Notes under the pieces: model-generated
Database searches by the model: none
What the model was told of the DNA's origin: nothing
The model's input: only the letters and a program-made list of their open reading frames with translations
Translations under genes and position numbers: made by a program
Shown: positions 1 through 12,000 of the stretch, piece by piece
Numbering within the stretch: position 1 is the first letter of the stretch
Layout: each line of letters opens with the position of its first letter
DNA from: Gammaproteobacteria bacterium
GTDB taxonomy: Bacteria; Pseudomonadota; Gammaproteobacteria; Pseudomonadales; Azotimanducaceae
Length of the DNA: 35,297 bases
NCBI GenBank assembly: GCA_007694905.1
Contig: REEU01000235.1
Location: 1 to 35,297 of the forward strand
Direction of reading: 5' to 3'

Positions 1-318
1 GGTGCCGAGGCGAAGAATGGCCCGCTCAACGGGATCGAGCTCATCCAGCGCACGGTCGAGCAATGGCGCGTACAGGGTGTCGAGTTCCCGCGCCGCGCGA
101 CTGACTCCAGTGACAGCGGCGGCGAAATACTCCAGGTCCGCATCGTCGGATTCGTGGTGGACGCGGAATTCCGCCACCAGCTCGTGGACCGAGGCCGGAT
201 TGATCTGATCCTGATACAGGGCCTGAACGGCCAGGCGGCGGGCCTGCTGTCGTGCCCGCGATGCACTCGGCGGACGTTTCCGGCGCGGGGGCGCCTCGCC
301 GCCGTCTCGCTTGGTCAC
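1..318 (-). CDS. nusB: Transcription antitermination factor NusB (partial, C-terminus off the left edge)
   Basis: NusB binds boxA RNA together with ribosomal protein S10 and supports antitermination of rRNA operons. The visible 106 residues contain the family N-terminal helix ARRLAVQALYQ (about residues 27-37) and the later segment LDELDPVERAILRLGT, both typical of NusB. A basic, proline-rich stretch of about 25 residues precedes the core. The start is a GTG at 318, two bases after the ribH stop, with no strong Shine-Dalgarno sequence, so translation is probably coupled to ribH. The ribH-nusB order is common in proteobacteria. The gene continues beyond position 1, so its C-terminal half cannot be judged. 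Confidence 0.93.
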   Translation of the reverse strand, partial: MTKRDGGEAPPRRKRPPSASRARQQARRLAVQALYQDQINPASVHELVAEFRVHHESDDADLEYFAAAVTGVSRAARELDTLYAPLLDRALDELDPVERAILRLGT

Positions 319-320
319 GA

Positions 321-794
321 TCAACGCAGCCGGCGCAGCAGACTGACCATTTCCAGCGCGGTCATGGCCGCATCGGCGCCCTTGTTGCCGGCCTTGGTGC
401 CGCTGCGCTCGATGGCCTGCTCGATGGAGTCGGTGGTCAGCAGACCGAAGGCGACCGGCACCCCGCTCTCTGCCTGGACGCGAGCCAGACCGCTCGAAGC
501 CTCGCCGGCGACAAAATCGAAATGGGGGGTACCGCCGCGGATCACGGCTCCGAGGGCGATGATGGCGTGGGTCTTGCCGGCCGCAGCCACTTCTTTTGCG
601 GCCAGCGGCAGTTCCCAGGCTCCCGGTACCCGCACCAGCTCGATGCGGTCGCGGGCCACACCGTGGCGAACCAGGGCATCCACCGCGCCGGCCACCAGCG
701 CATCCACCACGAAGGCGTTGAAACGGGCGGCGATCAGAACGAAGTTCGCATCCGTCGCAGCGAAGTCGCCTTCGATGGTCGTGAGATCCTGCAT
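321..794 (-). CDS. ribH: 6,7-dimethyl-8-ribityllumazine synthase
   Basis: RibH condenses 5-amino-6-ribitylaminouracil with 3,4-dihydroxy-2-butanone 4-phosphate to give lumazine, the penultimate step of riboflavin synthesis. The 157-residue product has the family signatures: the early segment [26 protein letters not shown], and the substrate loop [14 protein letters not shown], which contains the catalytic histidine. The C-terminus [14 protein letters not shown] is also typical. The ATG at 794 is chosen because it follows GGAGA at a good distance; an upstream in-frame start would overlap the ribB-type gene. The gene lies 25 bp after ribBX and 2 bp before nusB, so it is most likely cotranscribed with both. 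Confidence 0.97.
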   Translation of the reverse strand: MQDLTTIEGDFAATDANFVLIAARFNAFVVDALVAGAVDALVRHGVARDRIELVRVPGAWELPLAAKEVAAAGKTHAIIALGAVIRGGTPHFDFVAGEASSGLARVQAESGVPVAFGLLTTDSIEQAIERSGTKAGNKGADAAMTALEMVSLLRRLR

Positions 795-819
795 GGGTGT
801 CTCTCCTCGCACGCGGCGC

Positions 820-1989
820 TCAGCGCCCTTCCGTCTCGGCGGTGTTGTCCGCATCGGCGGCCGCTATGGTCTCGCCTTCGCAGGTGATGTACTCGACGAT
901 TTCCAGGTCGAATCCGGAAATCGCATTGTAGCGCGTGGGGAAGGACATCAGGCGCATGCGTCTGACGCCGAGATCACGCAGGATCTGGGAGCCAAGGCCC
1001 ACCGAATGATAGACGCTGGAGCCGTCCGGTCGCAGGCTGCGGTTGTAGCTTGGCGTCTTCGGGAAGAGATCGAGTCGCTCGATGTTCTCCTGGGCGGATT
1101 CAGTGCCGCCGAGGATCACCACCACGCCGGAGCCCTCCTCCGCGACCTTCGCAAGGGCTCGATCCACGCTCCAGCTCTTCGGCCCCGAACGCACGGCGCC
1201 GATCAGGTCCAGCAGCATGTTCGGCACGTGTACGCGCACCAGGGTCGGCTTGTTGGCGTCGATCTCGCCACGGACCAGGGCGAAATGCGTCTGCTCCCTG
1301 AGCGTATCCCGGAACCCCACCACCCGGAACGTACCGTGGGTGGTCTCGATGTCTTTCTCGAGCACCCGCTCCACGGTGGAGTCGTGCAGCGCCCGGTAGT
1401 GAATCAGGTCGGCGATGGTGCCGAGCTTGAGCCCGTGGGTGGCGGCGAACTGCTCGAGGTCCGGCAGCCGCGCCATGGTGCCGTCTTCGTTCATGATCTC
1501 GACGATCACCGCCGCCGGCGCACAGCCGGCGAGACGGGCAAAGTCCACCGCCGCCTCCGTGTGTCCGGCCCGGGACAGCACGCCGCCCGGCTCCGCCTGC
1601 AGCGGAAAGACATGGCCCGGCGTGACGATGTCGTCGGCAACGGCGTTTTCCTGCGCGGCCACCTGCACCGTACGGGCACGATCCGCCGCGGAGATGCCCG
1701 TGGTCACCCCTTCTGCCGCCTCGATGGAGACCGTGAAGTTGGTGTGATGGAGGGTGCGATTGCTCGTGGTCATGGGCGTGAGTCGCAGGCGCCGGCAGCG
1801 CTCGGCCGTCATCGGCATGCAGATGAGGCCGCGGGCGTGTTTCGCCATGAAGTTGATGGCTTCCGGCGTCACGTGCTCGGCGGCCATCACCAGGTCGCCT
1901 TCGTTCTCGCGATCCTCGTCGTCGAGCAGGACGATCATCCTGCCGGCGCCGATTTCCGCTATCAGTTCTTCCACCGTACTGAATGTCAT
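820..1989 (-). CDS. ribBX: 3,4-dihydroxy-2-butanone-4-phosphate synthase with a degenerate GTP cyclohydrolase II-like domain (RibBX type)
   Basis: The N-terminal half (about residues 1-200) is RibB, which converts ribulose 5-phosphate to dihydroxybutanone phosphate. It has the acidic metal/substrate loop [10 protein letters not shown] (23-32), [10 protein letters not shown], the FTVSIEA segment, and [22 protein letters not shown]. The C-terminal half (about 205-370) follows the RibA fold, with segments such as RVH, VILGG and [13 protein letters not shown]. It lacks the zinc-binding cysteine cluster and the RVHSECLTGD loop of active GTP cyclohydrolase II: the equivalent stretch reads [18 protein letters not shown]. 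This matches the known proteobacterial RibBX variant, so I infer that an active RibA is encoded elsewhere. The gene lies 40 bp after ribD. Its start is an ATG at 1989 with a weak ribosome binding site. Confidence 0.93.
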   Translation of the reverse strand: MTFSTVEELIAEIGAGRMIVLLDDEDRENEGDLVMAAEHVTPEAINFMAKHARGLICMPMTAERCRRLRLTPMTTSNRTLHHTNFTVSIEAAEGVTTGISAADRARTVQVAAQENAVADDIVTPGHVFPLQAEPGGVLSRAGHTEAAVDFARLAGCAPAAVIVEIMNEDGTMARLPDLEQFAATHGLKLGTIADLIHYRALHDSTVERVLEKDIETTHGTFRVVGFRDTLREQTHFALVRGEIDANKPTLVRVHVPNMLLDLIGAVRSGPKSWSVDRALAKVAEEGSGVVVILGGTESAQENIERLDLFPKTPSYNRSLRPDGSSVYHSVGLGSQILRDLGVRRMRLMSFPTRYNAISGFDLEIVEYITCEGETIAAADADNTAETEGR

Positions 1990-2029
1990 GGCTCTATGGT
2001 ACCGGGCGCGGGGGCCGCACTATGCGGCG

Positions 2030-3220
2030 TCAGGCCGAGGTTGACAAGCCGGGCCCAGGGCCACCGGAGGCGGCTTCCGCGGGCACCATGACCAGGCGCA
2101 GATCGCCGCCCATGGGCGTCACTTCCCGATACTCGAAGCGCAGCCCCTCGGCGAGACGCTCGAGGCCGAGATCCGCCATGGCACGTGCCCGGGCCCCCAA
2201 CAGAAGTGGCGCCTGATAGAGCCAGAGTTCGTCTACCAGGTTTGCTGCCAGCACGGCTGCCGCCAGCCGCGGACCGCACTCGAACAGCACTTCATTGCAG
2301 TCCCGCCCTGCCAGCAGTCCGAGCAAGGCCGCGAGATCCAGCCCTGCCGCGACTTCGGGCAGGCTCGCGCACTCCGCCCCCGCGGCGAGCAGTGCGGCGC
2401 GCCGCTGCTTCGGGGCCGCTGCCGCGGAAAACAGCAGCACGCCGGGGGTCTGCAGCAGCCGGGCGTCCACCGGTGTTCGCAGCTCCCGGTCGAGCACCAC
2501 CCGCAGCGGCGGCTGCCGTTCGAGAAACGCAGCATCGAACGCGGACAGTTCCGGCAGGTCCTCCCGGCGGACGGTCAGCCGCGGGTCGTCCGCCAGCACC
2601 GTCCCGGAGCCGGTGACGATGGCACAGGAACGGGCGCGCAGACGCTGCACGTCCCGCCGCGCCTCAACTCCGGTAATCCACTGGCTCTCGCCGCTGGCCA
2701 TGGCACTGCGCCCGTCGATGGAGGCAGCAAGTTTCAGCCGCACCAAGGGCCGCCCCCGCTCGTGCCGGACCATGAAGCCTGCGTTCAGCGCCCGCGCTTC
2801 AGCCTCGTGCAGGCCGACGTCCACCTCGATGCCAGCCCCGCGCAGGCGGTCGATGCCGCTACCGGCCACCCGGGGATGAGGATCCCGGGTGGCCACGACG
2901 ACCCTTGCCGGCGCCGCCCGGACCAACGCGTCCGAACAGGGCGGCGTACGCCCGAAGTGATTGCAGGGTTCGAGGGTGACGTAGACCGTGGCACCGCGCA
3001 GATCCTGCCCGGCGGTCTCCATGGCCCGGATCTCCGCATGGGGGCCACCAGCCGGGGCGCTGAAACCTTCGCCGAGCACCTGACCGTCGCGAACGATGAT
3101 ACAGCCGACGCTGGGGTTCGGGCGCGTAGTCAGCCGCCCCTGGGCCGCCAGTGCCAGCGCCCGCGACATGTACTCACGATCGTGCTGGGAAAACGGTGTG
3201 GACGGCACGGCATCAGCCAC
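2030..3220 (-). CDS. ribD: Bifunctional diaminohydroxyphosphoribosylaminopyrimidine deaminase / 5-amino-6-(5-phosphoribosylamino)uracil reductase
   Basis: RibD performs the deamination and reduction steps after GTP ring opening in riboflavin synthesis. The N-terminal deaminase domain (about residues 10-145) has the zinc site with GPHAE (H61, E63) and [14 protein letters not shown] (C86, C95). The reductase domain starts near residue 155 with [15 protein letters not shown] and includes [16 protein letters not shown]. The length of 396 residues is slightly above the family norm. The start is a GTG at 3220, overlapping the end of nrdR by 8 bp; no clear Shine-Dalgarno sequence precedes it, and an ATG at residue 18 would cut into the conserved N-terminus. 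The overlap suggests translational coupling with nrdR. No FMN riboswitch fits in the overlap. Confidence 0.95.
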   Translation of the reverse strand: MADAVPSTPFSQHDREYMSRALALAAQGRLTTRPNPSVGCIIVRDGQVLGEGFSAPAGGPHAEIRAMETAGQDLRGATVYVTLEPCNHFGRTPPCSDALVRAAPARVVVATRDPHPRVAGSGIDRLRGAGIEVDVGLHEAEARALNAGFMVRHERGRPLVRLKLAASIDGRSAMASGESQWITGVEARRDVQRLRARSCAIVTGSGTVLADDPRLTVRREDLPELSAFDAAFLERQPPLRVVLDRELRTPVDARLLQTPGVLLFSAAAAPKQRRAALLAAGAECASLPEVAAGLDLAALLGLLAGRDCNEVLFECGPRLAAAVLAANLVDELWLYQAPLLLGARARAMADLGLERLAEGLRFEYREVTPMGGDLRLVMVPAEAASGGPGPGLSTSA

Positions 3221-3695
3221 GGTCGGCAGGCTGGCCTGCGTCCGGATCCCGGGCCAGACGCTCGATCTCCTGCTGGAACTCGCTCACGTCCTGGAAATCC
3301 CGGTACACGGAAGCGAAGCGTACGTAGGCCACTGCGTCGAGTCCGCGCAGGACCTCCATGACTCGCTCCCCGAGTTGCCGCGCCGACACCTCGCGATCGC
3401 CCTGGCTGCGCAACGCGTGCTTGACCTGATTGATGGCGGCCTCGATGGCTTCCACGCTTACCGGACGCTTCTCCAGAGCCCGCTGCAGCCCGGCACGCAA
3501 CTTGTCCTCGTTGAAGGGCTCGCGGCTGCCATCACGCTTGATGATGCGCGGCATGACCAGCTCCGCCACCTCGAAGGTGGTGAAGCGATCGCCGCAGGTG
3601 AGGCATTCCCGGCGCCGGCGGACCTGATCTCCGCCGGTGACGAGCCGGGAATCGATGACCTTGGTGTCCTCTGCGCTGCAGAAGGGGCAATGCAT
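3213..3695 (-). CDS. nrdR: Transcriptional repressor NrdR
   Basis: NrdR represses ribonucleotide reductase genes according to ATP/dATP binding. The 160-residue protein starts [17 protein letters not shown] and has the four zinc cysteines C3, C6, C31 and C34, followed by an ATP-cone domain (about 45-140) with [19 protein letters not shown] and the later segment [12 protein letters not shown]. The length matches the family. It sits between glyA (27 bp upstream) and ribD (8-bp overlap), the usual glyA-nrdR-ribD order of gammaproteobacteria. The tail after residue 150 is poorly conserved. No NrdR box was found in this window, so its targets lie elsewhere. Confidence 0.97.
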   Translation of the reverse strand: MHCPFCSAEDTKVIDSRLVTGGDQVRRRRECLTCGDRFTTFEVAELVMPRIIKRDGSREPFNEDKLRAGLQRALEKRPVSVEAIEAAINQVKHALRSQGDREVSARQLGERVMEVLRGLDAVAYVRFASVYRDFQDVSEFQQEIERLARDPDAGQPADRG

Positions 3696-3722
3696 GAGGA
3701 AGCGCCCGTGCCCGCGCCGCGG

Positions 3723-5015
<1,293 letters not shown>

Positions 5016-5071
5016 GGGGGATTCCGTCGGCTGAGGGCGGCGCTGTGCGCAGCGCGTCGATTCAGATGATG

Positions 5072-5077
5072 ATTGTA
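5072..5077 (-). promoter_or_regulatory. Candidate -10 element for glyA
   Basis: On the minus strand the hexamer TACAAT matches five of six bases of the sigma-70 -10 consensus, 57 bp upstream of the glyA start. The best hexamer at 17-bp spacing (TGCCGT) is a poor -35, so this is a weak prediction. Confidence 0.35.
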
Positions 5078-5143
5078 CCCGAACCCCAGCGTCGACGGCA
5101 CTTGAAGGGACCGCAGGTGACGCTGCGGCGGGCTCATGGCGCG

Positions 5144-5172
5144 TTGTCAGGCGGGGGCGATTCGGTTAGCGT
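5144..5172 (+). promoter_or_regulatory. Candidate sigma-70 promoter for ettA
   Basis: TTGTCA (5144-5149) and TAGCGT (5167-5172) are separated by exactly 17 bp and end 37 bp before the ettA ATG. The -35 matches five of six consensus bases, the -10 only three of six. The position in the divergent glyA/ettA gap is suitable. Confidence 0.35.
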
Positions 5173-5209
5173 GGCGCTCCCTCGCGATACCCTCGGAGTT
5201 GTGCCGTCC

Positions 5210-6889
<1,680 letters not shown>

Positions 6890-7306
6890 ACGGGGATGGG
6901 CGCCAACGCCTGAACGGCCCTGCCCTCCCCTGGTGACAGGAGCCGCGCAAACAGCGGGTGGATCGTTTGAACCCCGAAAGACCACCGACCTGGCGGCCCA
7001 GCTGCGCCATGCCAAGCGACCGGCAGCGCCAGAAGTACTGCAACGCTTTCGGGATCGGAGTGAGCGGCGGCAGTGTCTGCGGGATCTCGCAGTCGACGGC
7101 GTCCCTACGCTGAGCAGGGGTTTGCGCCAGCTGCGCAGGCTGTGACGCTTGCAACTTACATCAGCGCCCAGGTCAGGCATGCTGGAGAGCGTCCAGCCAT
7201 GGCATAAAGGGTCCGTCTGCGGTTTCATGTCAACGCCCTCGGCTGTTCGATCTGCAATCAGGCCCTCAGGGGCGCCCACCCAGCCACCGGAGTCGTATCC
7301 GTCATC
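6890..7306 (+). other. 417-bp intergenic stretch without a convincing gene
   Basis: Between ettA and the SH3-domain gene I see no recognisable protein, tRNA or terminator. Short open frames cross it on both strands (for example 6867-7154 on the minus strand) but give low-complexity products with no motif I know. A direct repeat GCCTGAACGG occurs just at the ettA end and again about 25 bp later. It could be a decayed gene or a long leader for the next gene. Confidence 0.5.
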
Positions 7307-8008
7307 GTGCTCAGAGCCACAGTCCTCGCCACCGTACTGACCCTGACCGCCGTCACAGCCAGCCTCGTTCCCCATGCGGCCGAAGCCCAGAGCCGCTGGG
7401 TCAACGACGAGATCCGCATTACGTTTCGCGCGGGCCCCGGCGACCAGTACCGCATCGTCCGTCACTTCAACACCGGCGCACGCCTGGAACCGGCCTCCCC
7501 CCCAGCGGATCGCTTCCCCAGCGCCAGCATCGATGGCTGGCTGTACCTGCGGGACGGCGCCGGCAACGAAGGCTGGGCTCGCGAGCAGTACCTGGTCGAC
7601 GAGCCCCCCGCGCGGGTGCGCATTACGACGGTGGAGCGGGAACGTGACCGCGCGCGGGCGCGCGTCGAAGAACTGACGGCCGAAGTCGGTGCGCACAACC
7701 GCGAGCAGGCTGATCTCGAGCGCGAGCTCCAGGCGAGCCGAGAGCGCATCGCGGAACTGGAAGACAGCTTCGCTGCCGCGCGCCGAGGCTTCGAACTGTT
7801 CGAAACCCACGAGGCCATGGAGGCGGCCATGGAGGCGCTCGAACAGCGCAACGCGGAATTGCTGGAGGAGAAGCGGGCTCTCGCCGACCGCAGCCTGAAG
7901 GAGTGGTTCCTGATCGGGGCGGGTGTGCTGGCGGCCGGCATTCTGCTCGGCCTCATCCTGCCGCGCCTGCGACGCCGGCAGAGCCCCTGGGGCAGCGGCA
8001 GCTTGTAG
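7307..8008 (+). CDS. YgiM-type SH3-domain protein with coiled coil and C-terminal membrane anchor
   Basis: The 233-residue protein has an N-terminal signal segment (about residues 4-28, ending AAEAQ), a bacterial SH3-like domain (about 29-100) with RITFRAGPGDQYRIVRHF and GWLYLRDGAGNEGWAREQYL, a charged coiled coil (about 107-195), one transmembrane helix (about 202-222) and a short basic tail. This architecture is that of the YgiM / TIGR04211 family, whose role in the envelope is unclear. The SH3 part should be periplasmic and tethered by the C-terminal helix. The start is a GTG at 7307. It stands alone after an intergenic gap and before the dehydrogenase; no functional link is visible. Confidence 0.85.
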   Translation: MLRATVLATVLTLTAVTASLVPHAAEAQSRWVNDEIRITFRAGPGDQYRIVRHFNTGARLEPASPPADRFPSASIDGWLYLRDGAGNEGWAREQYLVDEPPARVRITTVERERDRARARVEELTAEVGAHNREQADLERELQASRERIAELEDSFAAARRGFELFETHEAMEAAMEALEQRNAELLEEKRALADRSLKEWFLIGAGVLAAGILLGLILPRLRRRQSPWGSGSL

Positions 8009-8091
8009 TAGGCCACTCGCGCACTTCGCACCTGCCCATGCGTCGCGCGAGCCGCTAAGCTCCGCGCTCACTCGACGCGGAGGTATGAACT

Positions 8092-8886
8092 ATGGCGGGA
8101 AGAGTCGCAGGCAAAGTGGCACTCATCACGGGAGGCGCGTCAGGCATCGGCCGCGGCTGTGCCGCACGCCTCGCCGAGGAAGGCGCCACGGTGATCATCT
8201 CGGACGTCCAGGATGAGTTTGGACGCCAGGCAGCTGAGGAGATTTCCGCAGCGGCGGCCGCCGCCGGCGGTGCCTGCACCTATCTGCACCACGACGTCAC
8301 CAGCGAAGACGCCTGGATCGACGTCATCCGCAGCATCGAGCAGCGCTACGGAAGCCTGCACGTCCTCGTCAACAATGCCGGAATCGGCATCGGCGGCAGT
8401 ATCGTCGAGATGAAGCTGGCGGACTGGCAGCGGCAGCAGGCGATCAACCTCGACGGAGTCTTCCTCGGCATCAAGCATGCGATCCCGCTGCTGCGCACTA
8501 CGGGCGGCGGATCCATCGTCAACATGTCGTCCGTGGCGGGGCTGAAGGGCAGCCCCCGTCTTGCGGCCTACAACGCCACCAAGGGCGGCGTACGCCTGCT
8601 CACCAAGGGCGTTGCCCTGGAATGCGCCCAGGCGCGCTGGAACATCCGGGTGAACTCCGTGCATCCAGGCATCATCGATACGCCGATCTGGACCAAGGTG
8701 GCGCCAGGTGAGCTCGAGCCTGGTGCCAACGCCTTGGACGTGGCAGCCATGGCGGCCGCCGCGGTCCCTACCGGCGTCGCCGGCCTCCCACTGGACATCG
8801 CGAATGCGGTCCTGTTTCTTGCCAGCGACGATTCGAGTTACGTCACGGGCACGGAACTCGTGGTCGACGGCGGTCTGTCGGCCTGA
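8092..8886 (+). CDS. Short-chain dehydrogenase/reductase, NAD-dependent by motif
   Basis: This is a classical SDR oxidoreductase of 264 residues. The cofactor loop TGGASGIG spans residues 13-20, NNAG is at 94-97, the catalytic serine lies in NMSS (146/147), and the YxxxK pair is Y160 and K164. An aspartate at the end of the second strand (D38 in IISDVQD) suggests NAD(H) rather than NADP(H). The C-terminus SYVTGTELVVDGGLSA is typical of the family. The ATG at 8092 follows GGAGG. It resembles cyclopentanol or hydroxysteroid dehydrogenases, but the substrate cannot be read from the sequence. The gene is probably monocistronic and ends at a strong hairpin. Confidence 0.9.
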   Translation: MAGRVAGKVALITGGASGIGRGCAARLAEEGATVIISDVQDEFGRQAAEEISAAAAAAGGACTYLHHDVTSEDAWIDVIRSIEQRYGSLHVLVNNAGIGIGGSIVEMKLADWQRQQAINLDGVFLGIKHAIPLLRTTGGGSIVNMSSVAGLKGSPRLAAYNATKGGVRLLTKGVALECAQARWNIRVNSVHPGIIDTPIWTKVAPGELEPGANALDVAAMAAAAVPTGVAGLPLDIANAVLFLASDDSSYVTGTELVVDGGLSA

Positions 8887-8938
8887 GGACTGGCCCGGCG
8901 GGCCGAGTCAGCGATGATCGGAACCGGCCCCCCTCATG

Positions 8939-8970
8939 AAGAGGCCGGAGCATCGCCGCTCCGGCCTCTT
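8939..8970. terminator. Bidirectional rho-independent-type terminator
   Basis: A perfect 13-bp stem (AAGAGGCCGGAGC and its complement) closes a 6-nt loop (ATCGCC). It lies 52 bp after the dehydrogenase stop and 31 bp after the stop of the convergent receptor gene, so it can serve both. The U-tracts are short: TCTT on the plus side, and the A-T pairs at the base of the stem. Confidence 0.85.
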
Positions 8971-9001
8971 CTGCTCACGCTCGATCAAACGTGCGAGTCG
9001 A

Positions 9002-12000
9002 TCAGAACTGCGCCTGCACCCCCAGGAAGAAGAACCGACCCCGCGGACCCACCGGCCAACTTGCCGTCGTGCTGAACGGGTCGCGATCGGTGAGGTTGTT
9101 GACACCGCCGTAGACCCGCAGCCCATCGTCGAACCAGTACGAACCGTTGACGTTGTGGACGTAGGAACTGCTGGCGAAGCCGGCAGGGCCGAACTGGGTC
9201 CGCGTCTGGTCGACGTCTCCCGTCACCAGCGCCTGACTGCTCTGGTAGAGGGTCTGCCACGTGGCCGAGATCGGTCCTCGCTGCCAGTTCAGGCTGGCCT
9301 GAGCGTTCCACTTCGGCGTTCTGAGTTCGCCCAGGCGCGGGTCCACAACTGAGGGGTCGCTGCGGTTGGTGAAGCGGTCGAGCTTCAGCTGACGCGACCC
9401 GATCAAGCGCAGACCGAATTCGTTGGCGCCGAGATCGAAACTGTAGTTCGCAGCAAAGTCGACCCCCTTGGCCTCAAGCGATGCGAAGTTCACGAAGGTC
9501 TGATTGAGGAATCTGAAACCGCCGAACTGGGCGCTGTTGGGATTCGTCTCACGCGTGAACAACTGGCAAAAGTCGTTGTTCGGGAAATTCGTAGCGTCAT
9601 AGCAGGTATCCACTGTCTCCTGGGCGGTGACGAGTTCGATACCATCGTCGATCTCAACGTCCCAATAATCGAGGGTCATCGCCAGGCCGGGCAGGAAGCG
9701 TGGTGTGAAGACGGCGCCGAACGTGAACGTGTCAGCCGTCTCTTCCTCCAAGTCCGGATTGCCGCCGACGACACCGGGGAAGCGGGCCGAGAGCGGATCC
9801 GTGAACCCGGATGGCAGCGCCGGCAGCGGCAACCCGGCCGCCTCGGCACCCGCCTGGCAGTTCGCGGCGCGCAGCTCCGGATCCGCTGCATTACCGATCT
9901 CTGAGGCATCGCAGGGATCATCCGGCCGGAACGTGCCAGGATTGGTGATGAACGTCTCCCGCAGGTTCGGCGCACGCACCGCACGGGACAGCGTGCTGCG
10001 GAAGCTCACGTCCTCCATCGGCGTCCAGATCAGGCCCAATTTCCAGGCGTCGACGGTTCCGACGGTGTTGTAGTCCGCTACCCGCCACGCGGCATCGAAG
10101 GTCAACTCGCGCGCGAACGCCTGATCAGCCAGCAGCGGCACGCTCACCTCGATGAACGCCTCGCGGGACTTGAGCGTGGACGAGGAGTCCTCGTAAATGA
10201 ACAGGTTATCGAACCCGAGTGAGTTGTTCCCGCTGACCTCGGAGATCATCGTACCGTCAGGGAACGGGGACCCTTCCGGAAGCACGCCCCGCAAAAACGG
10301 ATCCCGCGTGGTCTTGGCGCGCTCTTCCCGGTACTCGATTCCGACCGCGAAACCGATGGCGCCGGCCGGCATATTCAGGAAGTCCGCCGTATCGCCGATC
10401 AGCGAAGCGCTGAAGACGTTCTGCCGATACTCGAACTTGTCGCGCAGCCCTGGGTTGAAGAACGCCGCGGCCTCCGGGCTGATCGAGTCCTGACCGCCCC
10501 AGATGTTCGCGGGCACGCACTGCCCGTCGCCGGGCGTGAAGCTGTAGATGCCTGCATCGAAGGTCGGAATATCGAACAGCGTGGTGAACGGAACCGCGTC
10601 TGGATCGACATCCGATCGGCACACCGGTTCGCCGGTCACCGGGTCGCTGATCACGTCGATGGCCGCAAAGAAACGGTCGAGGATGATGGTGTTAAAGTTG
10701 TCCTTGCGCTCGAAGTTGCCGTAGGAACCCACCACTTCGTAGGTCCAGCCGTTATCGAGTTCGCCCTCGACGCCCACCAACGCGCGGATCGTTTCCCGAT
10801 CGACGTTGGTCCGCGAGCCGCCCGAGTCCGTCGGATCCCGGGTGATGAACAGGCCTCCCGGAAGCCCGGTGAAGTCGGCGAAGCCACCCGTGAACATGGC
10901 GCTGCTGTTGCGCAATTCCTCCGGCAGGAAAGGATTCTCCGGCGAGCCATACAGCAGGTCGAAGAAGCCGTTCTGGATCACCCGACGCCGGCTCTCACCG
11001 GACGTGTAGCCGAGTTCGCCGAAGATGCGCAGGTTGTCGCGCAGATCGTAGTGCGCGCGCAGATCGAGAACGTACTGACGCGTGGCGGGATAAAGTGAAT
11101 CCTGATTATAGCGATCCGGAACCCCGTCACCGCCGAACTGGTTGAAGCTGCTCGCCACCAGGCCATCTTCATAGGATCGCAGCGGGCCGTTGCCGGTGCG
11201 CGTCCAGCAGCCGCCAGCATAGTCGAACGGAAACGCACCATCTGCGCCCGGATTCGGGTCGCCAAAAAACCCTGGCAGGTAAAACTGATTGTTGAATCCG
11301 ACAAAGGACTGATCGCAATCGGGCACGCCGTCGCCGTCGAGATCGATCTCATGCGGAAAGTCGGGGTTGAACGGCGCAATGATCCCCGGTGCGTTGCTGA
11401 TGGAGAACGTCGGCTGAGGCAGGATGGCCCGACTCGGCGCGTCGTTGCGACGTTCGATCAAGGCGAGTTCGGCCGCTGAAAGGTCAGCCGCCGTGAGCGA
11501 TGTGCCGTTGATGGTGTTGTAGCGATCGAGGAAGCCGTCGGCGCTGTCCGGAATGAACAGGCCATAGGGATAACGGAACTCATCGAGGCTGTAGAACTCC
11601 GAGAACAGCGGTGTCTGGGCCGGGTCGAGATCGCCTTGCTGGAAGCGCCGGGCCGGATTCGCCTGATCCCGCGCGATGCCGTTGTCACGCGACCAGGAAC
11701 GGTCGCCGGCGCGCAGCGCCCGGTCCCTGCGAATGTCGGCGCTGAATGTGACGTTGCCGCGACCTTCGGCGAAGTTGCGCCCTGCCACGTACTCGATGTT
11801 GTAGGACTCTGCATCCGAACGTCCGGACATGCCTGCGCGAATGTTGAGGTCCTGGCCCTCGAAGTCGTCACGCATGATGAAGTTGACCACCCCGGTCACG
11901 GCGTCGGACCCGTAAATGGCCGAAGCGCCACCGGTGAGAACTTCGACGCGCTCGATCAAGGCGTTCGGTAAGGTGCCGATGTCCACCGAGGCGCTGCCTT

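Noticed and set aside
154-2091. Long plus-strand open frame antisense to ribH and ribBX
   Set aside because: Shadow frame caused by high GC; the opposite strand encodes clear enzymes.
3213-3260. FMN riboswitch ahead of ribD
   Set aside because: ribD overlaps nrdR, leaving no non-coding space, and no RFN-like sequence is visible.
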